Shown here: one piece after another, positions 27,418 through 36,384 of the stretch
How the letters are laid out: the number at the start of each line of letters is the position of its first letter
Position numbering within the stretch: position 1 is the first letter of the stretch
From: Actinomycetes bacterium
GTDB lineage: Bacteria; Actinomycetota; Acidimicrobiia; Acidimicrobiales; JAJYXR01
DNA: 64,000 bases
Assembly (NCBI GenBank): GCA_021801795.1
Contig: JAJYXR010000025.1
Span: 23,954-87,953 of the forward strand
Reading direction: 5' to 3'
The notes under the pieces: generated by a model
The model's database searches: none
Told to the model about the DNA's origin: nothing
Seen by the model: the letters and a program-made list of their open reading frames with translations, nothing else
Translations under genes and position numbers: made by a program

Positions 27418-29441
27418 GCGGTCCGGACTCGCTGCTCGAGGACCTGAACCCCCCACAGCGCGCGGCAGTGGAGCATCGGGGTGGTCCACTGCTGGTCGTC
27501 GCGGGTGCAGGCTCGGGCAAGACCCGCGTGCTCACCCGCAGGATCGCCCACCTGGTAGCCACCGGCGACGCCTCACCGGGGAAGATCCTGGCGATCACCT
27601 TCACGAACAAGGCGGCAGACGAGATGCGCTCCCGGGTGGCCGACCTCGTCGGTCCGGCGGCCGAGCGGATGTGGGTATCGACCTTCCACTCCGCCTGCGT
27701 GAAGATCCTGAGGAGAACTGCGGATCGGATGGGCTACTCACGCTCCTTCACCATCTACGACGACGCCGACTCCAGACGCCTGGTCGAGCAGGTACTGCGC
27801 GATCTCGACATCGACTCGAAGAAGATCCCGCCTCGCTCGGTGCTCTCGGCCATATCTGCTGCGAAGTCCGACCTGGTCGGCTCCGAGACCTTCTCGGAGC
27901 GTGCCTCCACGATCTTCGACAGGAGGATCGCCGAGGTATACCGGGAGTACCAGCGGAGGCTTCTGGCCGCCTCGGCCATGGACTTCGACGACCTACTAGT
28001 GGTCACCGTCGAGCTCTTCAGATCATGCCCCGACGTGCTCGAGGAGTACCGTGCCCGCTTCGACCACGTGCTGGTCGACGAGTACCAGGACACGAACAGG
28101 GTACAGAACGAGCTGGTCCTGATGCTCTGCGAGGAGCACCGTAACGTCTGCGTGGTGGGGGACACCGACCAGTCGATATACCAGTGGCGGGGCGCGGACA
28201 TCCGTAACCTCCTCCAGTTCGAGCAGGCATTCCCCGATGCCATCACGGTGCGTCTGGAGCAGAACTACCGTTCCACGCGCACCATCCTCCAGGCAGCCAA
28301 CGCCGTCATCATGAATAACGACACCCGGCTCGCCAAGGAGCTCTGGACGGAAGGCAGCGAGGGTGAGCCCATCTGCCGCTACAGGGCAGACGACGAGCAC
28401 GACGAGGCCGCCTGGGTGGCATCAGAGGTGGACCGGCTGAGGCGTGCCGAGGGCCTCAGGTACGGCGACGTCGCCGTCTTCTACCGGACGAACGCCCAGA
28501 GCCGGGTGCTCGAAGAGGAGCTGGTACGCGCCGGCGTGCCCTACAGGGTCATCGGCGGCACCCGCTTCTACGACAGGCGGGAGGTTCGCGACATCCTGGC
28601 CTACCTGCGTCTCATGGTGAACCCTGCCGACGAGGTCTGCGCGCGCCGGATCGTGAACGTCCCGAAGCGTGGCATAGGGGACGCCTCCGTGGAGAAGCTC
28701 GCTGCCTGGGCACGCTCCCAGTCCATGACCTTCTACCAGGTACTTTCCGAGGCAGCTGCAGCAGGCCTGCCGGCCCGCGCGGCGGCTGGAGCGACTGGGC
28801 TGGCTGTCATGCTCGACGAGCTCCGGTCCATGGCGGCAGCCGGTGAGGCCCCGGCGGCGATAGTGGATGCCGTGATCGAGCGCACCGGCTACGCGCAGGC
28901 GCTCAGAGCCGAGGGCACCATCGAGTCCGAGGGTCGCCTGGAGAACCTCGCGGAGCTGGCCACCATGGCAGCCGAGTACGAGGACCTGGAGTCGCTGCTC
29001 GAGTCCGTCGCTCTCGTGTCGGATGCCGACGAGCTCGACGGTGACGACTCCCGGGTATCGCTCATGACCCTGCACGTGGCCAAGGGCCTGGAGTTCCCCG
29101 CCGTCTTCCTGGTGGGCATGGAGGACGGTGTATTCCCACACTCCCGGTCGCTCGACGACGCGGGGCGCATCGAGGAGGAGCGCCGCCTGTGCTATGTGGG
29201 CATCACCAGGGCAGAGCGCTTCCTCTACCTCTCTCATGCCTGGAGCCGCTCCCTGTGGGGGCAGAGCTCCTATGGCGTGCCCAGCCGGTTCCTGAAGGAG
29301 ATCCCACCGGAGCTGATCCAGGATGCCTCGGGCTCCTTCGGGCTTGGCATGTCGGGCCTGTCGAAGAGGTCCCTCGACCAGTGGTCGGCCAAGCGTAAGG
29401 GCAGGATGGCGAAGATGGCCGAGGACCGTCTGGGCAGGTGA
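27414..29441 (+). CDS. UvrD/Rep/PcrA-type ATP-dependent DNA helicase
   Basis: Superfamily 1A 3'-5' helicase, 675 residues. Motif [20 protein letters not shown], motif Ia [13 protein letters not shown], motif [11 protein letters not shown], motif [16 protein letters not shown], motif [14 protein letters not shown], motif [22 protein letters not shown] and motif [19 protein letters not shown] are all present. It ends soon after [13 protein letters not shown], so it lacks the about 60-90-residue C-terminal tail (Tudor-like, RNA-polymerase binding) of full PcrA; function may still be repair or replication restart. I chose ATG 27414, overlapping the guaA stop (ATGA); GTG 27408 is two codons upstream. 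Confidence 0.93.
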   Translation: MSGPDSLLEDLNPPQRAAVEHRGGPLLVVAGAGSGKTRVLTRRIAHLVATGDASPGKILAITFTNKAADEMRSRVADLVGPAAERMWVSTFHSACVKILRRTADRMGYSRSFTIYDDADSRRLVEQVLRDLDIDSKKIPPRSVLSAISAAKSDLVGSETFSERASTIFDRRIAEVYREYQRRLLAASAMDFDDLLVVTVELFRSCPDVLEEYRARFDHVLVDEYQDTNRVQNELVLMLCEEHRNVCVVGDTDQSIYQWRGADIRNLLQFEQAFPDAITVRLEQNYRSTRTILQAANAVIMNNDTRLAKELWTEGSEGEPICRYRADDEHDEAAWVASEVDRLRRAEGLRYGDVAVFYRTNAQSRVLEEELVRAGVPYRVIGGTRFYDRREVRDILAYLRLMVNPADEVCARRIVNVPKRGIGDASVEKLAAWARSQSMTFYQVLSEAAAAGLPARAAAGATGLAVMLDELRSMAAAGEAPAAIVDAVIERTGYAQALRAEGTIESEGRLENLAELATMAAEYEDLESLLESVALVSDADELDGDDSRVSLMTLHVAKGLEFPAVFLVGMEDGVFPHSRSLDDAGRIEEERRLCYVGITRAERFLYLSHAWSRSLWGQSSYGVPSRFLKEIPPELIQDASGSFGLGMSGLSKRSLDQWSAKRKGRMAKMAEDRLGR

Positions 29442-29534
29442 ACTGCCCGCCCTGTCGGACGGGGCACTCTCGCCGGGAGCAGGTAGCGATCCCATCAGCC
29501 ACCGTCGTGTGGCGCAGGGTGGGGCCATCGGGCC

Positions 29535-29540
29535 TACACT
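29535..29540 (+). promoter_or_regulatory. possible -10 element upstream of the B12-binding subunit gene
   Basis: TACACT lies 9 bp before an ATG (29550) that opens a 29-codon reading frame and 95 bp before the mutase subunit start. No clear -35. Confidence 0.35.
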
Positions 29541-29549
29541 CGGTGTCCG

Positions 29550-29639
29550 ATGAGCACGCCTGCGACGAGGTTCCCCTCTGGCCATCGGAGGACTCCACTA
29601 GAGCAGTCGCCCCCCCGATCTCCGCGGTGGGGGCGATGA
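29550..29639 (+). CDS. possible 29-residue leader ORF coupled to the B12-binding subunit
   Basis: A small frame starting ATG 29550 just after a -10-like hexamer and ending TGA at 29637-29639, which overlaps the downstream ATG (29636) as ATGA. The predicted peptide is Pro/Arg/Ser-rich ([19 protein letters not shown]...) and matches nothing I recognise. Its geometry fits a leaderless upstream ORF feeding ribosomes to the next gene; chance is possible given the high GC. Confidence 0.3.
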   Translation: MSTPATRFPSGHRRTPLEQSPPRSPRWGR

Positions 29640-30055
29640 TCCGTCCTTACAGGGTCGTCGTCGCCAAGCCTGGCCTTGACGGGCACGACCGCGGAGCCAA
29701 GGTGATCGCGAGGGCGCTGCGGGACTCGGGTTTCGAGGTCATCTACACCGGCCTCCACCAGACACCCGACCAGGTGGTCGCCGCTGCCGTGCAGGAGGAT
29801 GCCGACGCGGTAGGCCTCTCGATGCTGTCGGGGGCTCATCTGACGCTGGTGCCAAAGGTGGTCGACGGCCTGCGTGCGGCTGGGCTGGCCGACGTGCTCC
29901 TGGTAGTGGGTGGCATCATCCCCGATGCCGACATACCGGCGCTGAAGGATGCCGGGGTGGCAGAGGTGTTCACCCCCGGCGCCCCCTTGCCCTCGATAGC
30001 GGAGTGGCTGGCGACTGCGCTCGACGAGCGCGAACGCTCGCAGGCCGGTGCCTGA
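29636..30055 (+). CDS. cobalamin-binding (C-terminal) subunit of an acyl-CoA mutase, methylmalonyl-CoA-mutase type
   Basis: A 139-residue stand-alone B12-binding domain. It has the D-x-H-x-x-G signature (DGHDRGA, with His17 as the lower cobalt ligand), the GLSMLSG segment and the VVGGIIP motif that line the nucleotide tail. [18 protein letters not shown] is the typical opening of the small mutase subunit, so I place the start at ATG 29636; upstream in-frame starts would add a Pro-rich extension of low plausibility. The catalytic large subunit is not in the window. sucCD follow, which use the succinyl-CoA such a mutase produces. Confidence 0.88.
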   Translation: MIRPYRVVVAKPGLDGHDRGAKVIARALRDSGFEVIYTGLHQTPDQVVAAAVQEDADAVGLSMLSGAHLTLVPKVVDGLRAAGLADVLLVVGGIIPDADIPALKDAGVAEVFTPGAPLPSIAEWLATALDERERSQAGA

Positions 30056-30129
30056 GGCCAGCCGGTGCCTTCCAGATAGACGAACGGATACCCCCAAGCG
30101 CAGTACCGGGTAGGAAAAGGAGCAATGAG

Positions 30130-31341
30130 GTGGACCTATACGAGTACCAGGGCAAGCAGTACTTCGCCCGTTACGGCATACCTACATCGCCGGGTGCAGA
30201 AGCCGATTCGGTGGAAGAGGCATTGGAAGTCGCAGCCAGGATTGGATATCCCGTGGTGCTGAAGGCACAGGTGAAGGTGGGGGGCCGGGGCAAGGCAGGG
30301 GGCATAAAGCTCGCTGCCGGTGCTGAGGAGGTGCGAGAGCACGCGGCGGCGATCCTCGGGATGGACATAAAGGGCCACACCGTCCACCGGCTCTGGATCG
30401 AGCGGTCCTCGGAGATCTCACGGGAGTGGTACGCGAGCTTCACGCTGGACCGCTCCGCGAAGAAGCACCTCTGCATGCTCTCCGCCAAGGGTGGTGTCGA
30501 CATCGAGGAGGTCGCCGCATCCGACCCCGATGCCATCGTCCGCCGCCACATCGATCCCGTCGAGGGGCTGAGCGCGGCCCAGGCCGCGGATCTGGTGGCT
30601 CGTGCGGGCCTGGTGGAGGGCCTGGACGAGGCCGAGGCGTCCAGCGTGTCAACCCAGGCTGCCGAGCTGCTGGTGAAGCTCTACACCTGCTATGTCGAGG
30701 GCGACTGCGACCTAGCGGAGATAAACCCCCTCATCCTGACCACCGATGGACGGGTACACGCACTCGACGCGAAGGTCACCCTCGACGACAACGCCTCCTT
30801 CAGGCACGCCGACTGGGCCGACATGGCCGCCACCGACGACATGGACGAGCGGGAGAGGCTGGCAAGGGAGAAGGGTCTCCAGTACGTGGGGCTCGACGGC
30901 TTCGTCGGCATCATCGCTAACGGTGCGGGGCTGGCCATGAGCACCTGCGATGTGGTCGAGCAGGTGGGCGGTGAGCCGGCGAACTTCTTGGACATCGGAG
31001 GGGGAGCGAACGCCGACCAGATGGCCAACGCCCTCGAGGTGATCAACTCCGACCCGAAGGTTCGATCCATCTTCATCAACATCTTCGGCGGCATCACCCG
31101 TGGCGAGGAGGTGGCCAACGGTATAGTCCAGGCGCTGGATCGAGTAGAGCTGAAGGCGCCGATCGTCATACGCCTCGACGGCACCAACGCCGAGGAAGGC
31201 CGGTCGATCCTCGCCCAGGAGGCCGCCGGTCGCATCCTTTCGTCGCCGACCATGATCGAGGCCGCCAGGAAGGCTGCAGAACTGGCCGGGGAACCACGAG
31301 TGAGAACCGGCGGGACCAGCCGGGAAGGGAGCGTCAGGTGA
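30130..31341 (+). CDS. sucC: succinyl-CoA synthetase, beta subunit (ADP-forming type)
   Basis: The beta subunit binds the nucleotide and CoA-ligase partner of the TCA cycle step succinyl-CoA to succinate. The 403-residue protein starts with DLYEYQGKQYFARYGIP, followed by the ATP-grasp AQVKVGGRGKAGGIKLA, NPLILTTDGRVHALDAK and the ligase domain LDIGGGANADQMANAL, INIFGGITRGEEVANGI and IVIRLDGTNAEEGRSIL. GTG 30130 is chosen because AAGGAG lies 8 bp upstream and the fold begins at once; a longer upstream frame exists but is not conserved. A Gly/Arg-rich tail follows the last helix. It overlaps sucD by 4 bp. Confidence 0.95.
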   Translation: MDLYEYQGKQYFARYGIPTSPGAEADSVEEALEVAARIGYPVVLKAQVKVGGRGKAGGIKLAAGAEEVREHAAAILGMDIKGHTVHRLWIERSSEISREWYASFTLDRSAKKHLCMLSAKGGVDIEEVAASDPDAIVRRHIDPVEGLSAAQAADLVARAGLVEGLDEAEASSVSTQAAELLVKLYTCYVEGDCDLAEINPLILTTDGRVHALDAKVTLDDNASFRHADWADMAATDDMDERERLAREKGLQYVGLDGFVGIIANGAGLAMSTCDVVEQVGGEPANFLDIGGGANADQMANALEVINSDPKVRSIFINIFGGITRGEEVANGIVQALDRVELKAPIVIRLDGTNAEEGRSILAQEAAGRILSSPTMIEAARKAAELAGEPRVRTGGTSREGSVR

Positions 31342-32228
31342 GCGTCTTCGTCGACGAGACCACGAAGGTCGTCATCCAGGGGCTGAGCCCCACCAGCCAG
31401 GGGCTCTACCACGGGCTGCGTAACCGTAGCTATGGCACCAACATCGTCGCCGGCACCAACCCAAAGCGCGGGGGAGAGGTGATAGAGGGCATCCCGGTGT
31501 ACGCCACCGTGACCGAGGCTGTGGAGGCCACCGGCGCGAATGCCTCCTTCATCTCCGTGCCACCTCCCGCGGCGGCGGCTGCCATAATCGAGGCGGCCGA
31601 GGCCGGCGTGCCCTTCGTCGTCTGCATCACCGAGGGGATCCCCATGCACGACGAAGCCAGGGCATTCAACCTCCTGGCACGAGACTTCCCCGGGACCCGC
31701 CTGCTCGGGCCGAACTGCCCTGGGATCATCTCCGCGGGCAAGTGCAACATCGGCATCACCTCGGGCGACATCGCGCTGCCCGGCGGGCCGGTGGGCCTCG
31801 TGAGCCGATCGGGAACCGTCTTCTACCAGGCTCTCTACGAGCTCACCCTGAAGGGGATAGGCCAGACCACCGGGGTGGGGATCGGCGGGGACCCCGTGCC
31901 GGGCACGAGCTTCATGGATGTGCTCGCCGCCTTCGAGGAGGACCCCGAGACCAGGGCCATCCTCATGATCGGCGAGATCGGCGGTTCGGCCGAGGAGCAG
32001 GCAGCGGAGCTGATCCGGGACCGTATCACGAAGCCCGTCGTTGCCTACATCGCCGGGGTGACCGCGCCTCCGGGGCGCAAGATGGGCCACGCCGGGGCGA
32101 TCGTCTCGGGCACCCACGGCACCGCCAAGGCGAAGATGGACGCGCTCGCTGCTGCCGGGGTGACGGTCGCGGAGAACCCCACCGAGGCCGGAGAGCTCAT
32201 GGCGGAGGTGGTCGCGAAGCTCGGCTGA
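31338..32228 (+). CDS. sucD: succinyl-CoA synthetase, alpha subunit
   Basis: The alpha subunit carries the phosphohistidine and binds CoA. In the 296-residue protein the active histidine lies in GRKMGHAGAIVSG (His251). Other hallmarks are VVIQGLSPTSQGLYHG, GTNPKRGG with the CoA-binding loop, LLGPNCPGIISAGKCNIGI and SRSGTVFYQALYELT. Length is normal. The GTGA overlap with sucC indicates coupled translation, matching the alpha2/beta2 stoichiometry. Confidence 0.96.
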   Translation: MSVFVDETTKVVIQGLSPTSQGLYHGLRNRSYGTNIVAGTNPKRGGEVIEGIPVYATVTEAVEATGANASFISVPPPAAAAAIIEAAEAGVPFVVCITEGIPMHDEARAFNLLARDFPGTRLLGPNCPGIISAGKCNIGITSGDIALPGGPVGLVSRSGTVFYQALYELTLKGIGQTTGVGIGGDPVPGTSFMDVLAAFEEDPETRAILMIGEIGGSAEEQAAELIRDRITKPVVAYIAGVTAPPGRKMGHAGAIVSGTHGTAKAKMDALAAAGVTVAENPTEAGELMAEVVAKLG

Positions 32229-32285
32229 GCCCGGCGTGGATGTGGGGAAACGGTAACGGCTTACAGGCGCTTGCCGACCGGCTGT

Positions 32286-32291
32286 TAGCCT
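32286..32291 (+). promoter_or_regulatory. possible -10 element (TAGCCT) for a leaderless purN transcript
   Basis: TAGCCT lies 7 bp before the purN ATG in the 70-bp gap after sucD, with no ribosome-binding sequence in between. A TTACAG 19 bp upstream is a poor -35. Confidence 0.35.
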
Positions 32292-32298
32292 GGCGTCG

Positions 32299-32985
32299 AT
32301 GCCCAGAACGCCCCCCCGCCTAGCGGTCCTCGTCTCGGGGAGCGGGACCATACTCGAGGCGATCCTCCGTTCGGGGATAGCGGTCGAGGTGGTGGCAGCG
32401 GACAGGGACTGCCGGGGTCTGGAGGTGGCGCGGTCGGCGTCGGTAGCGGCCGAGCTGGTGGACAGGCGCGACTTCGGGGGCTTCGGACCCCTCTTCGAGC
32501 GGGACCGCTACAGCGCGGTCCTGGCGGAGGCCCTGCGCGCACACGAGGTCCGGTTAGTGGCCATGGCAGGGTTCGGCACCGTGCTAGGCGAGCCGTTCCA
32601 CCGGGCCTTTCCCGGGCGGGTGCTGAACACCCATCCCGCGCTGCTCCCGGCCTTCCCGGGCTGGCACGCAGTGGACGATGCACTCGCTGCCGGGGCCTCC
32701 GAGACAGGCTGTACGGTGCATGTGGCGACACTGGAGATGGATGCCGGTCCGGTGCTGGCCCAGGAGAAGGTGCCGGTGTTGCCAGGAGACGACGCAGGGT
32801 CGCTCCACGAGCGCATAAAGGAGGTCGAGCGGGTGCTCTTCCCGGAGACCATCAGGAGGGTGATGGCAGGCGACATAAGGCTCCCGGCCAGCGGCGGAGC
32901 GGCCAGCGGCGGAGCGGCCAGCGGCGGAGCGGCCAGCGGCGGAGCGGCCGGACCGGTGGCCATGAGCGACAGCGGGCGCCGATGA
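32299..32985 (+). CDS. purN: phosphoribosylglycinamide formyltransferase
   Basis: PurN transfers a formyl group from 10-formyl-THF to GAR, the third step of purine synthesis. The 228-residue protein has RLAVLVSGSGTILEAIL at the N-terminus, VLNTHPALLPAFPG with the catalytic Asn/His pair, and EMDAGPVLAQE with the catalytic Asp. The family Asn-Leu at the phosphate loop (usually SGSGSNL) is replaced by SGSGTIL. The C-terminus carries ASGGA four times (residues 197-216), encoded by a 15-bp repeat beyond the fold. purH overlaps the end (ATGA) and folD follows, a coherent formyl-folate/purine unit. Confidence 0.93.
   Translation: MPRTPPRLAVLVSGSGTILEAILRSGIAVEVVAADRDCRGLEVARSASVAAELVDRRDFGGFGPLFERDRYSAVLAEALRAHEVRLVAMAGFGTVLGEPFHRAFPGRVLNTHPALLPAFPGWHAVDDALAAGASETGCTVHVATLEMDAGPVLAQEKVPVLPGDDAGSLHERIKEVERVLFPETIRRVMAGDIRLPASGGAASGGAASGGAASGGAAGPVAMSDSGRR
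32887..32946 (+). repeat. 15-bp in-frame tandem repeat at the purN C-terminus
   Basis: Four perfect copies of a 15-bp unit encoding ASGGA, immediately after the last folded segment (VMAGDIRLP). It adds a Gly/Ala/Ser tail to PurN. Confidence 0.92.
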
Positions 32986-34511
32986 GGGCGCTCATCTCTG
33001 TCTATGACAAGACGGGCCTGGAGTACCTGGCGCGTGGTCTCGCGGACCTCGGATTCGAGCTGGTCTCCTCCGGAGGCACCTCGAAGGCCCTCGAGGCAGC
33101 GGGGATAGCTCACATGGAGGTATCCGAGGTGACCGGAGCAGCCGAGATGCTGGGCGGGCGGGTGAAGACCCTGCATCCGGCTATCCACGGGGGGATACTG
33201 GCCGACCGCTCGAAGCCCGAGCACATAGTGGACCTGGAGGCCCGTGGCATCGAGCTGATCGACCTGGTCATCTGTAACCTCTACCCCTTCCGCTCGGACC
33301 CTTCCATAGAGCTCATAGACGTCGGTGGTCCGACCATGGTGCGCGCTGCGGCGAAGAACCACGCGCATGTCGGGGTGGTGGTGGATCCCGCCGACTACGC
33401 TGAGGTGCTCGATGAGCTGCGTGCCTCGGGGCACCTCTCGGACGAAACCCGCCTGCGTCTCGCCCGTAGAGCCTTCGCTCACACGGCCGCCTACGACGCG
33501 GCGATAGTCGCATGGTTCGATGCCGGTGGACCCGGAGGAGCCGCCGAGGCGCTCCCAGCCACCCTGCATGTCACCCTGGAGCGCGCAGGCAGCCTCCGTT
33601 ACGGCGAGAACCCGCACCAGCACGGGGCGCGCTACCGCGCTGATGGAGTGGCCACCTGGTGGGACACCGTGAACCAGGTAGCTGGCAGCGCGCTGTCGTA
33701 CCTGAACATCTTCGACGCCGAGGCAGCCTGGAGCCTTGCCCACGAGCTACGTGACTCTCGGCAGGCAGCTACTGCTAGCTGCGTGATCGTGAAGCACGCG
33801 AACCCCTGCGGGGTGGCCCTGAGTGCAGACCTCTCCGACGCCTACCGGCTGGCTCTGGCCTGTGACCCGGTGTCTGCCTTCGGGGGTGTGGTGGCTCTGG
33901 CCGGCCGTTGCACCGGCGAGGTGGCGAGGGCGGTGGCCGAGGGGCCACAGGCTGACGTGATCTTGGCAGAGTCATTCGATCCCGAGGCCGTCGAGGTGCT
34001 GGTGGCGAGACGGAAGGCCACCAGGCTGGTGGAGGGCAGGCCGCCTGGCCTGCCTGGCCTGCAGCTCCGCTCGGTGGGCAGGAGCGTCCTGGTCCAGGAG
34101 CCCGATCTCGTCTCTTCGGGGCGCTCCTCGTGGGAGGTGGCGACGAAGGCCGTCCCCACCGAGTCCCAGTGGTCGGATCTCGAGCTGGCCTGGCTGGTCT
34201 GCGCGAGGACGTCGTCGAACGCGATAGTGGTGGCTCGTGACGGCCAGGTGCCCGGTGTGGGGGCCGGCCAGCAGAGCCGGGTGGAGGCGGCGGAGATCGC
34301 GGTCAGGAAGGCCGGCGAGAGGGCGAAGGGAGCTGCCGGAGCATCTGACGCATTCTTCCCGTTCCGGGACGGCCTCGACGTACTGGCCCGGGCCGGCGTC
34401 GCAGCAGTCATCCAGCCCGGTGGCTCGGTGCGTGATGCGGAGGTGGTGGCTGCCGCAGACGAGCAGGGCATAGCCATGGTGCTCACCCACGAGCGCCACT
34501 TCAGGCACTGA
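32982..34511 (+). CDS. purH: bifunctional AICAR formyltransferase / IMP cyclohydrolase
   Basis: PurH performs the last two steps to IMP. The N-terminal cyclohydrolase (MGS-like fold) has RALISVYDKTGLEYLARGL, VSSGGTSKAL and VKTLHPAIHGGILADR. The C-terminal transformylase has LRYGENPHQHGARY, the catalytic VKHANPCGVAL (Lys-His pair) and SDAFFPFRDGLDVLARAGV; it ends in AMVLTHERHFRH, the typical terminus. At 509 residues the length is normal. Translational coupling with purN is seen (ATGA). folD, supplying 10-formyl-THF, starts 6 bp downstream. Confidence 0.96.
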   Translation: MRALISVYDKTGLEYLARGLADLGFELVSSGGTSKALEAAGIAHMEVSEVTGAAEMLGGRVKTLHPAIHGGILADRSKPEHIVDLEARGIELIDLVICNLYPFRSDPSIELIDVGGPTMVRAAAKNHAHVGVVVDPADYAEVLDELRASGHLSDETRLRLARRAFAHTAAYDAAIVAWFDAGGPGGAAEALPATLHVTLERAGSLRYGENPHQHGARYRADGVATWWDTVNQVAGSALSYLNIFDAEAAWSLAHELRDSRQAATASCVIVKHANPCGVALSADLSDAYRLALACDPVSAFGGVVALAGRCTGEVARAVAEGPQADVILAESFDPEAVEVLVARRKATRLVEGRPPGLPGLQLRSVGRSVLVQEPDLVSSGRSSWEVATKAVPTESQWSDLELAWLVCARTSSNAIVVARDGQVPGVGAGQQSRVEAAEIAVRKAGERAKGAAGASDAFFPFRDGLDVLARAGVAAVIQPGGSVRDAEVVAAADEQGIAMVLTHERHFRH

Positions 34512-34517
34512 TCGGCC

Positions 34518-35384
34518 GTGACCGCTCTCGTTCTCGACGGTGAGCTGCTGGCCGCGAAGGTAAGGGCAGAGGTATCCGAGGCCGTGGGTCGCCTCGCCAG
34601 CGACGGGGTTGTCCCGGGACTCGGCACCATCCTGGTGGGCGACGACCCGGCGAGCGCACGCTACGTCGCCATGAAGCACGCGGACTGTGCCGAGGTGGGC
34701 ATCGCCTCGATCCACGAGCACCTGCCAGCGTCCGCGTCCGAGGCCGACCTGCTCGAGGTGGTCCGCCGCTTCAACGCGGACCCTGCCGTGCATGCATACC
34801 TGGTCCAGCTCCCCCTCCCACCGGGAATCGACGAGGAGCGGGTGCTGTTCGCGGTGGATCCTGCCAAGGACGTCGACGGCCTGCACCCCGTGAACCTGGG
34901 TCGGCTGGTGATGGGTTCGCCAGGAGCACTGCCATGCACACCGGCAGGCATAGTGGAGCTGCTCGCGGCCAACTCGGTTCCCGTGGAAGGGAGCCACGTG
35001 GTCGTCATCGGGCGCGGGCTGACCATCGGTCGCCCGCTGGCACTGCTGATGGCCCTGAAGCGCCCCGGCTGTAATGCCGCCGTTACCGTCGTCCACACCG
35101 GTGTGGCAGACCTGGCCGACCATGTGAGGAGAGCCGATGTGGTAGTGGCTGCGGCAGGCAGGGCTGGGCTGGTCACCGCGGATATGGTGAAGCCCGGTGC
35201 GGCCGTCGTAGGTGCGGGCACATCCTGGGAGGGAAGGAAGCTCCTGTCCGACGTCGAGGAGTCGGTAGCCGAGGTGGCGGGGTGGATCACGCCGCGTATA
35301 GGTGGGGTGGGACCCATGACCCGGGCGATGCTGCTGAAGAACGCGCTCCAGGCAGCTCAGGCCAGCCTCGGCAGCACACCGTAG
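34518..35384 (+). CDS. folD: bifunctional methylenetetrahydrofolate dehydrogenase / methenyltetrahydrofolate cyclohydrolase
   Basis: FolD interconverts 5,10-methylene- and 10-formyl-THF, providing the formyl donor for PurN and PurH. Recognisable are [24 protein letters not shown] (Tyr/Lys catalytic pair), [31 protein letters not shown] and the NADP-binding [19 protein letters not shown]; usual FolD has GRSxxVGxP here, so GRGLTIGRP is a small deviation. It ends with [14 protein letters not shown]. Length (288) is normal. The start is GTG 34518, six bp after purH. Confidence 0.94.
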   Translation: MTALVLDGELLAAKVRAEVSEAVGRLASDGVVPGLGTILVGDDPASARYVAMKHADCAEVGIASIHEHLPASASEADLLEVVRRFNADPAVHAYLVQLPLPPGIDEERVLFAVDPAKDVDGLHPVNLGRLVMGSPGALPCTPAGIVELLAANSVPVEGSHVVVIGRGLTIGRPLALLMALKRPGCNAAVTVVHTGVADLADHVRRADVVVAAAGRAGLVTADMVKPGAAVVGAGTSWEGRKLLSDVEESVAEVAGWITPRIGGVGPMTRAMLLKNALQAAQASLGSTP

Positions 35385-35396
35385 GCTCTCAGGGCT

Positions 35397-36260
35397 GTGG
35401 GCTGGATCTCCGAGGCGCTCGCACGAGGACGGTGCTTCTCCATCGAGCTGTGGCCGCCGCGGACCCCCGCGAGCGAGCAGAGGCTCGAGGAGGTCCTGGC
35501 CGACCTGGCACCCCTACATCCGACCTTCGCCTCCATCACCTACGGCGCGGGCGGCTCCACGCGTGAGCGGACCCACGACCTGGTGGTCAGGCTCCAGCGC
35601 GAGGGGGCCATCACGCCGATGGCCCACCTGGTCTGCGCAGCGCACAGCAGGTCAGAGCTGACCGACATACTTACCCGTTACCGTGAGGAGGGCGTCGATA
35701 ACGTGCTGGCACTGCGGGGCGACCCGCCGCTCGATTCGGATCAGGACCTAGCTGCAGGTGAGCTGGCCCATGCGATCGAGCTGGCGGAGCTCGCCAAGCA
35801 GGTAGGTCCCTTCTGCGTCGCGGTGGCGGCACATCCAGAAGGGCACCCCGAGGCGCCGGACATCGCCTCAGACCGCCGCCGTCTCGCCCAGAAGATGGAG
35901 GTGGCAGATTTCGCGATAACCCAATTCTTCTTCTCCAAGGACGACTACTGGCGTCTCGTGGACGACCTGGCCGCACTCGGTGTGGACAAGCCTGTCATAC
36001 CAGGCATCATGCCCATCACGAACGTGCGGACCCTCACGCGCATGGCGGAGCTGTCGGGAGCGAAGGTCCCCGAGAGCATCGCCGAGCGGGTCGAGGCAGT
36101 CGCGGATCGTCCCGACGAGGTGAGGCGCATCGGAGTGGAGGTAGCCCTGGAGCTGGCCTCGGAGCTGCTCGCCGACCAGGTGCCGGGTCTGCACCTCTAC
36201 ACCATGAACCAGTCCGCAGCGACCCTGGAGATCGCCAGGGAGCTGGGGCTCGCACGCTGA
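35397..36260 (+). CDS. metF: methylenetetrahydrofolate reductase
   Basis: MetF is the flavin-dependent TIM-barrel enzyme reducing 5,10-methylene-THF to 5-methyl-THF for methionine synthesis. The 287-residue protein shows FSIELWPPRTPASEQRL with the catalytic Glu, FASITYGAGGSTRERT, HLVCAAHSRSEL, NVLALRGDPP and the substrate loop DFAITQFFFS, then PVIPGIMPITN. It starts with GTG 35397, 12 bp after folD, and a TAGGCT hexamer overlaps the folD stop region, so it may also have its own start site. It closes the folate-C1 set. Confidence 0.94.
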   Translation: MGWISEALARGRCFSIELWPPRTPASEQRLEEVLADLAPLHPTFASITYGAGGSTRERTHDLVVRLQREGAITPMAHLVCAAHSRSELTDILTRYREEGVDNVLALRGDPPLDSDQDLAAGELAHAIELAELAKQVGPFCVAVAAHPEGHPEAPDIASDRRRLAQKMEVADFAITQFFFSKDDYWRLVDDLAALGVDKPVIPGIMPITNVRTLTRMAELSGAKVPESIAERVEAVADRPDEVRRIGVEVALELASELLADQVPGLHLYTMNQSAATLEIARELGLAR

Positions 36261-36280
36261 GGGCGTCCTACTCTCCACAG

Positions 36281-36372
36281 GCCCGGAGGCTGGGGCGCGG
36301 GCCCGGAGGCTGGGGCGCGGGGCCCGGAGGCTGGGGCGCGGGCCCGGAGGCTGGGGCGCGGGCCCGGAGGCT
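36281..36372. repeat. 20-bp intergenic tandem repeat
   Basis: Four and a half copies of a 20-bp GC-rich unit beginning GCCCGGAGGCTGGGGCGCGG, with one extra G between the second and third copies. It fills most of the 124 bp between the convergent metF and crotonase genes. No hairpin or T-run typical of a terminator is evident. Confidence 0.9.
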
Positions 36373-36384
36373 CACCAGGCCCGG

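Noticed and set aside
29540..29640. Cobalamin riboswitch before the B12-binding subunit
   Set aside because: The gap is too short and lacks a B12-box-like sequence or multi-helix structure.
30690..32351. A 553-codon minus-strand frame
   Set aside because: Antisense to sucC and sucD; no recognisable domain.
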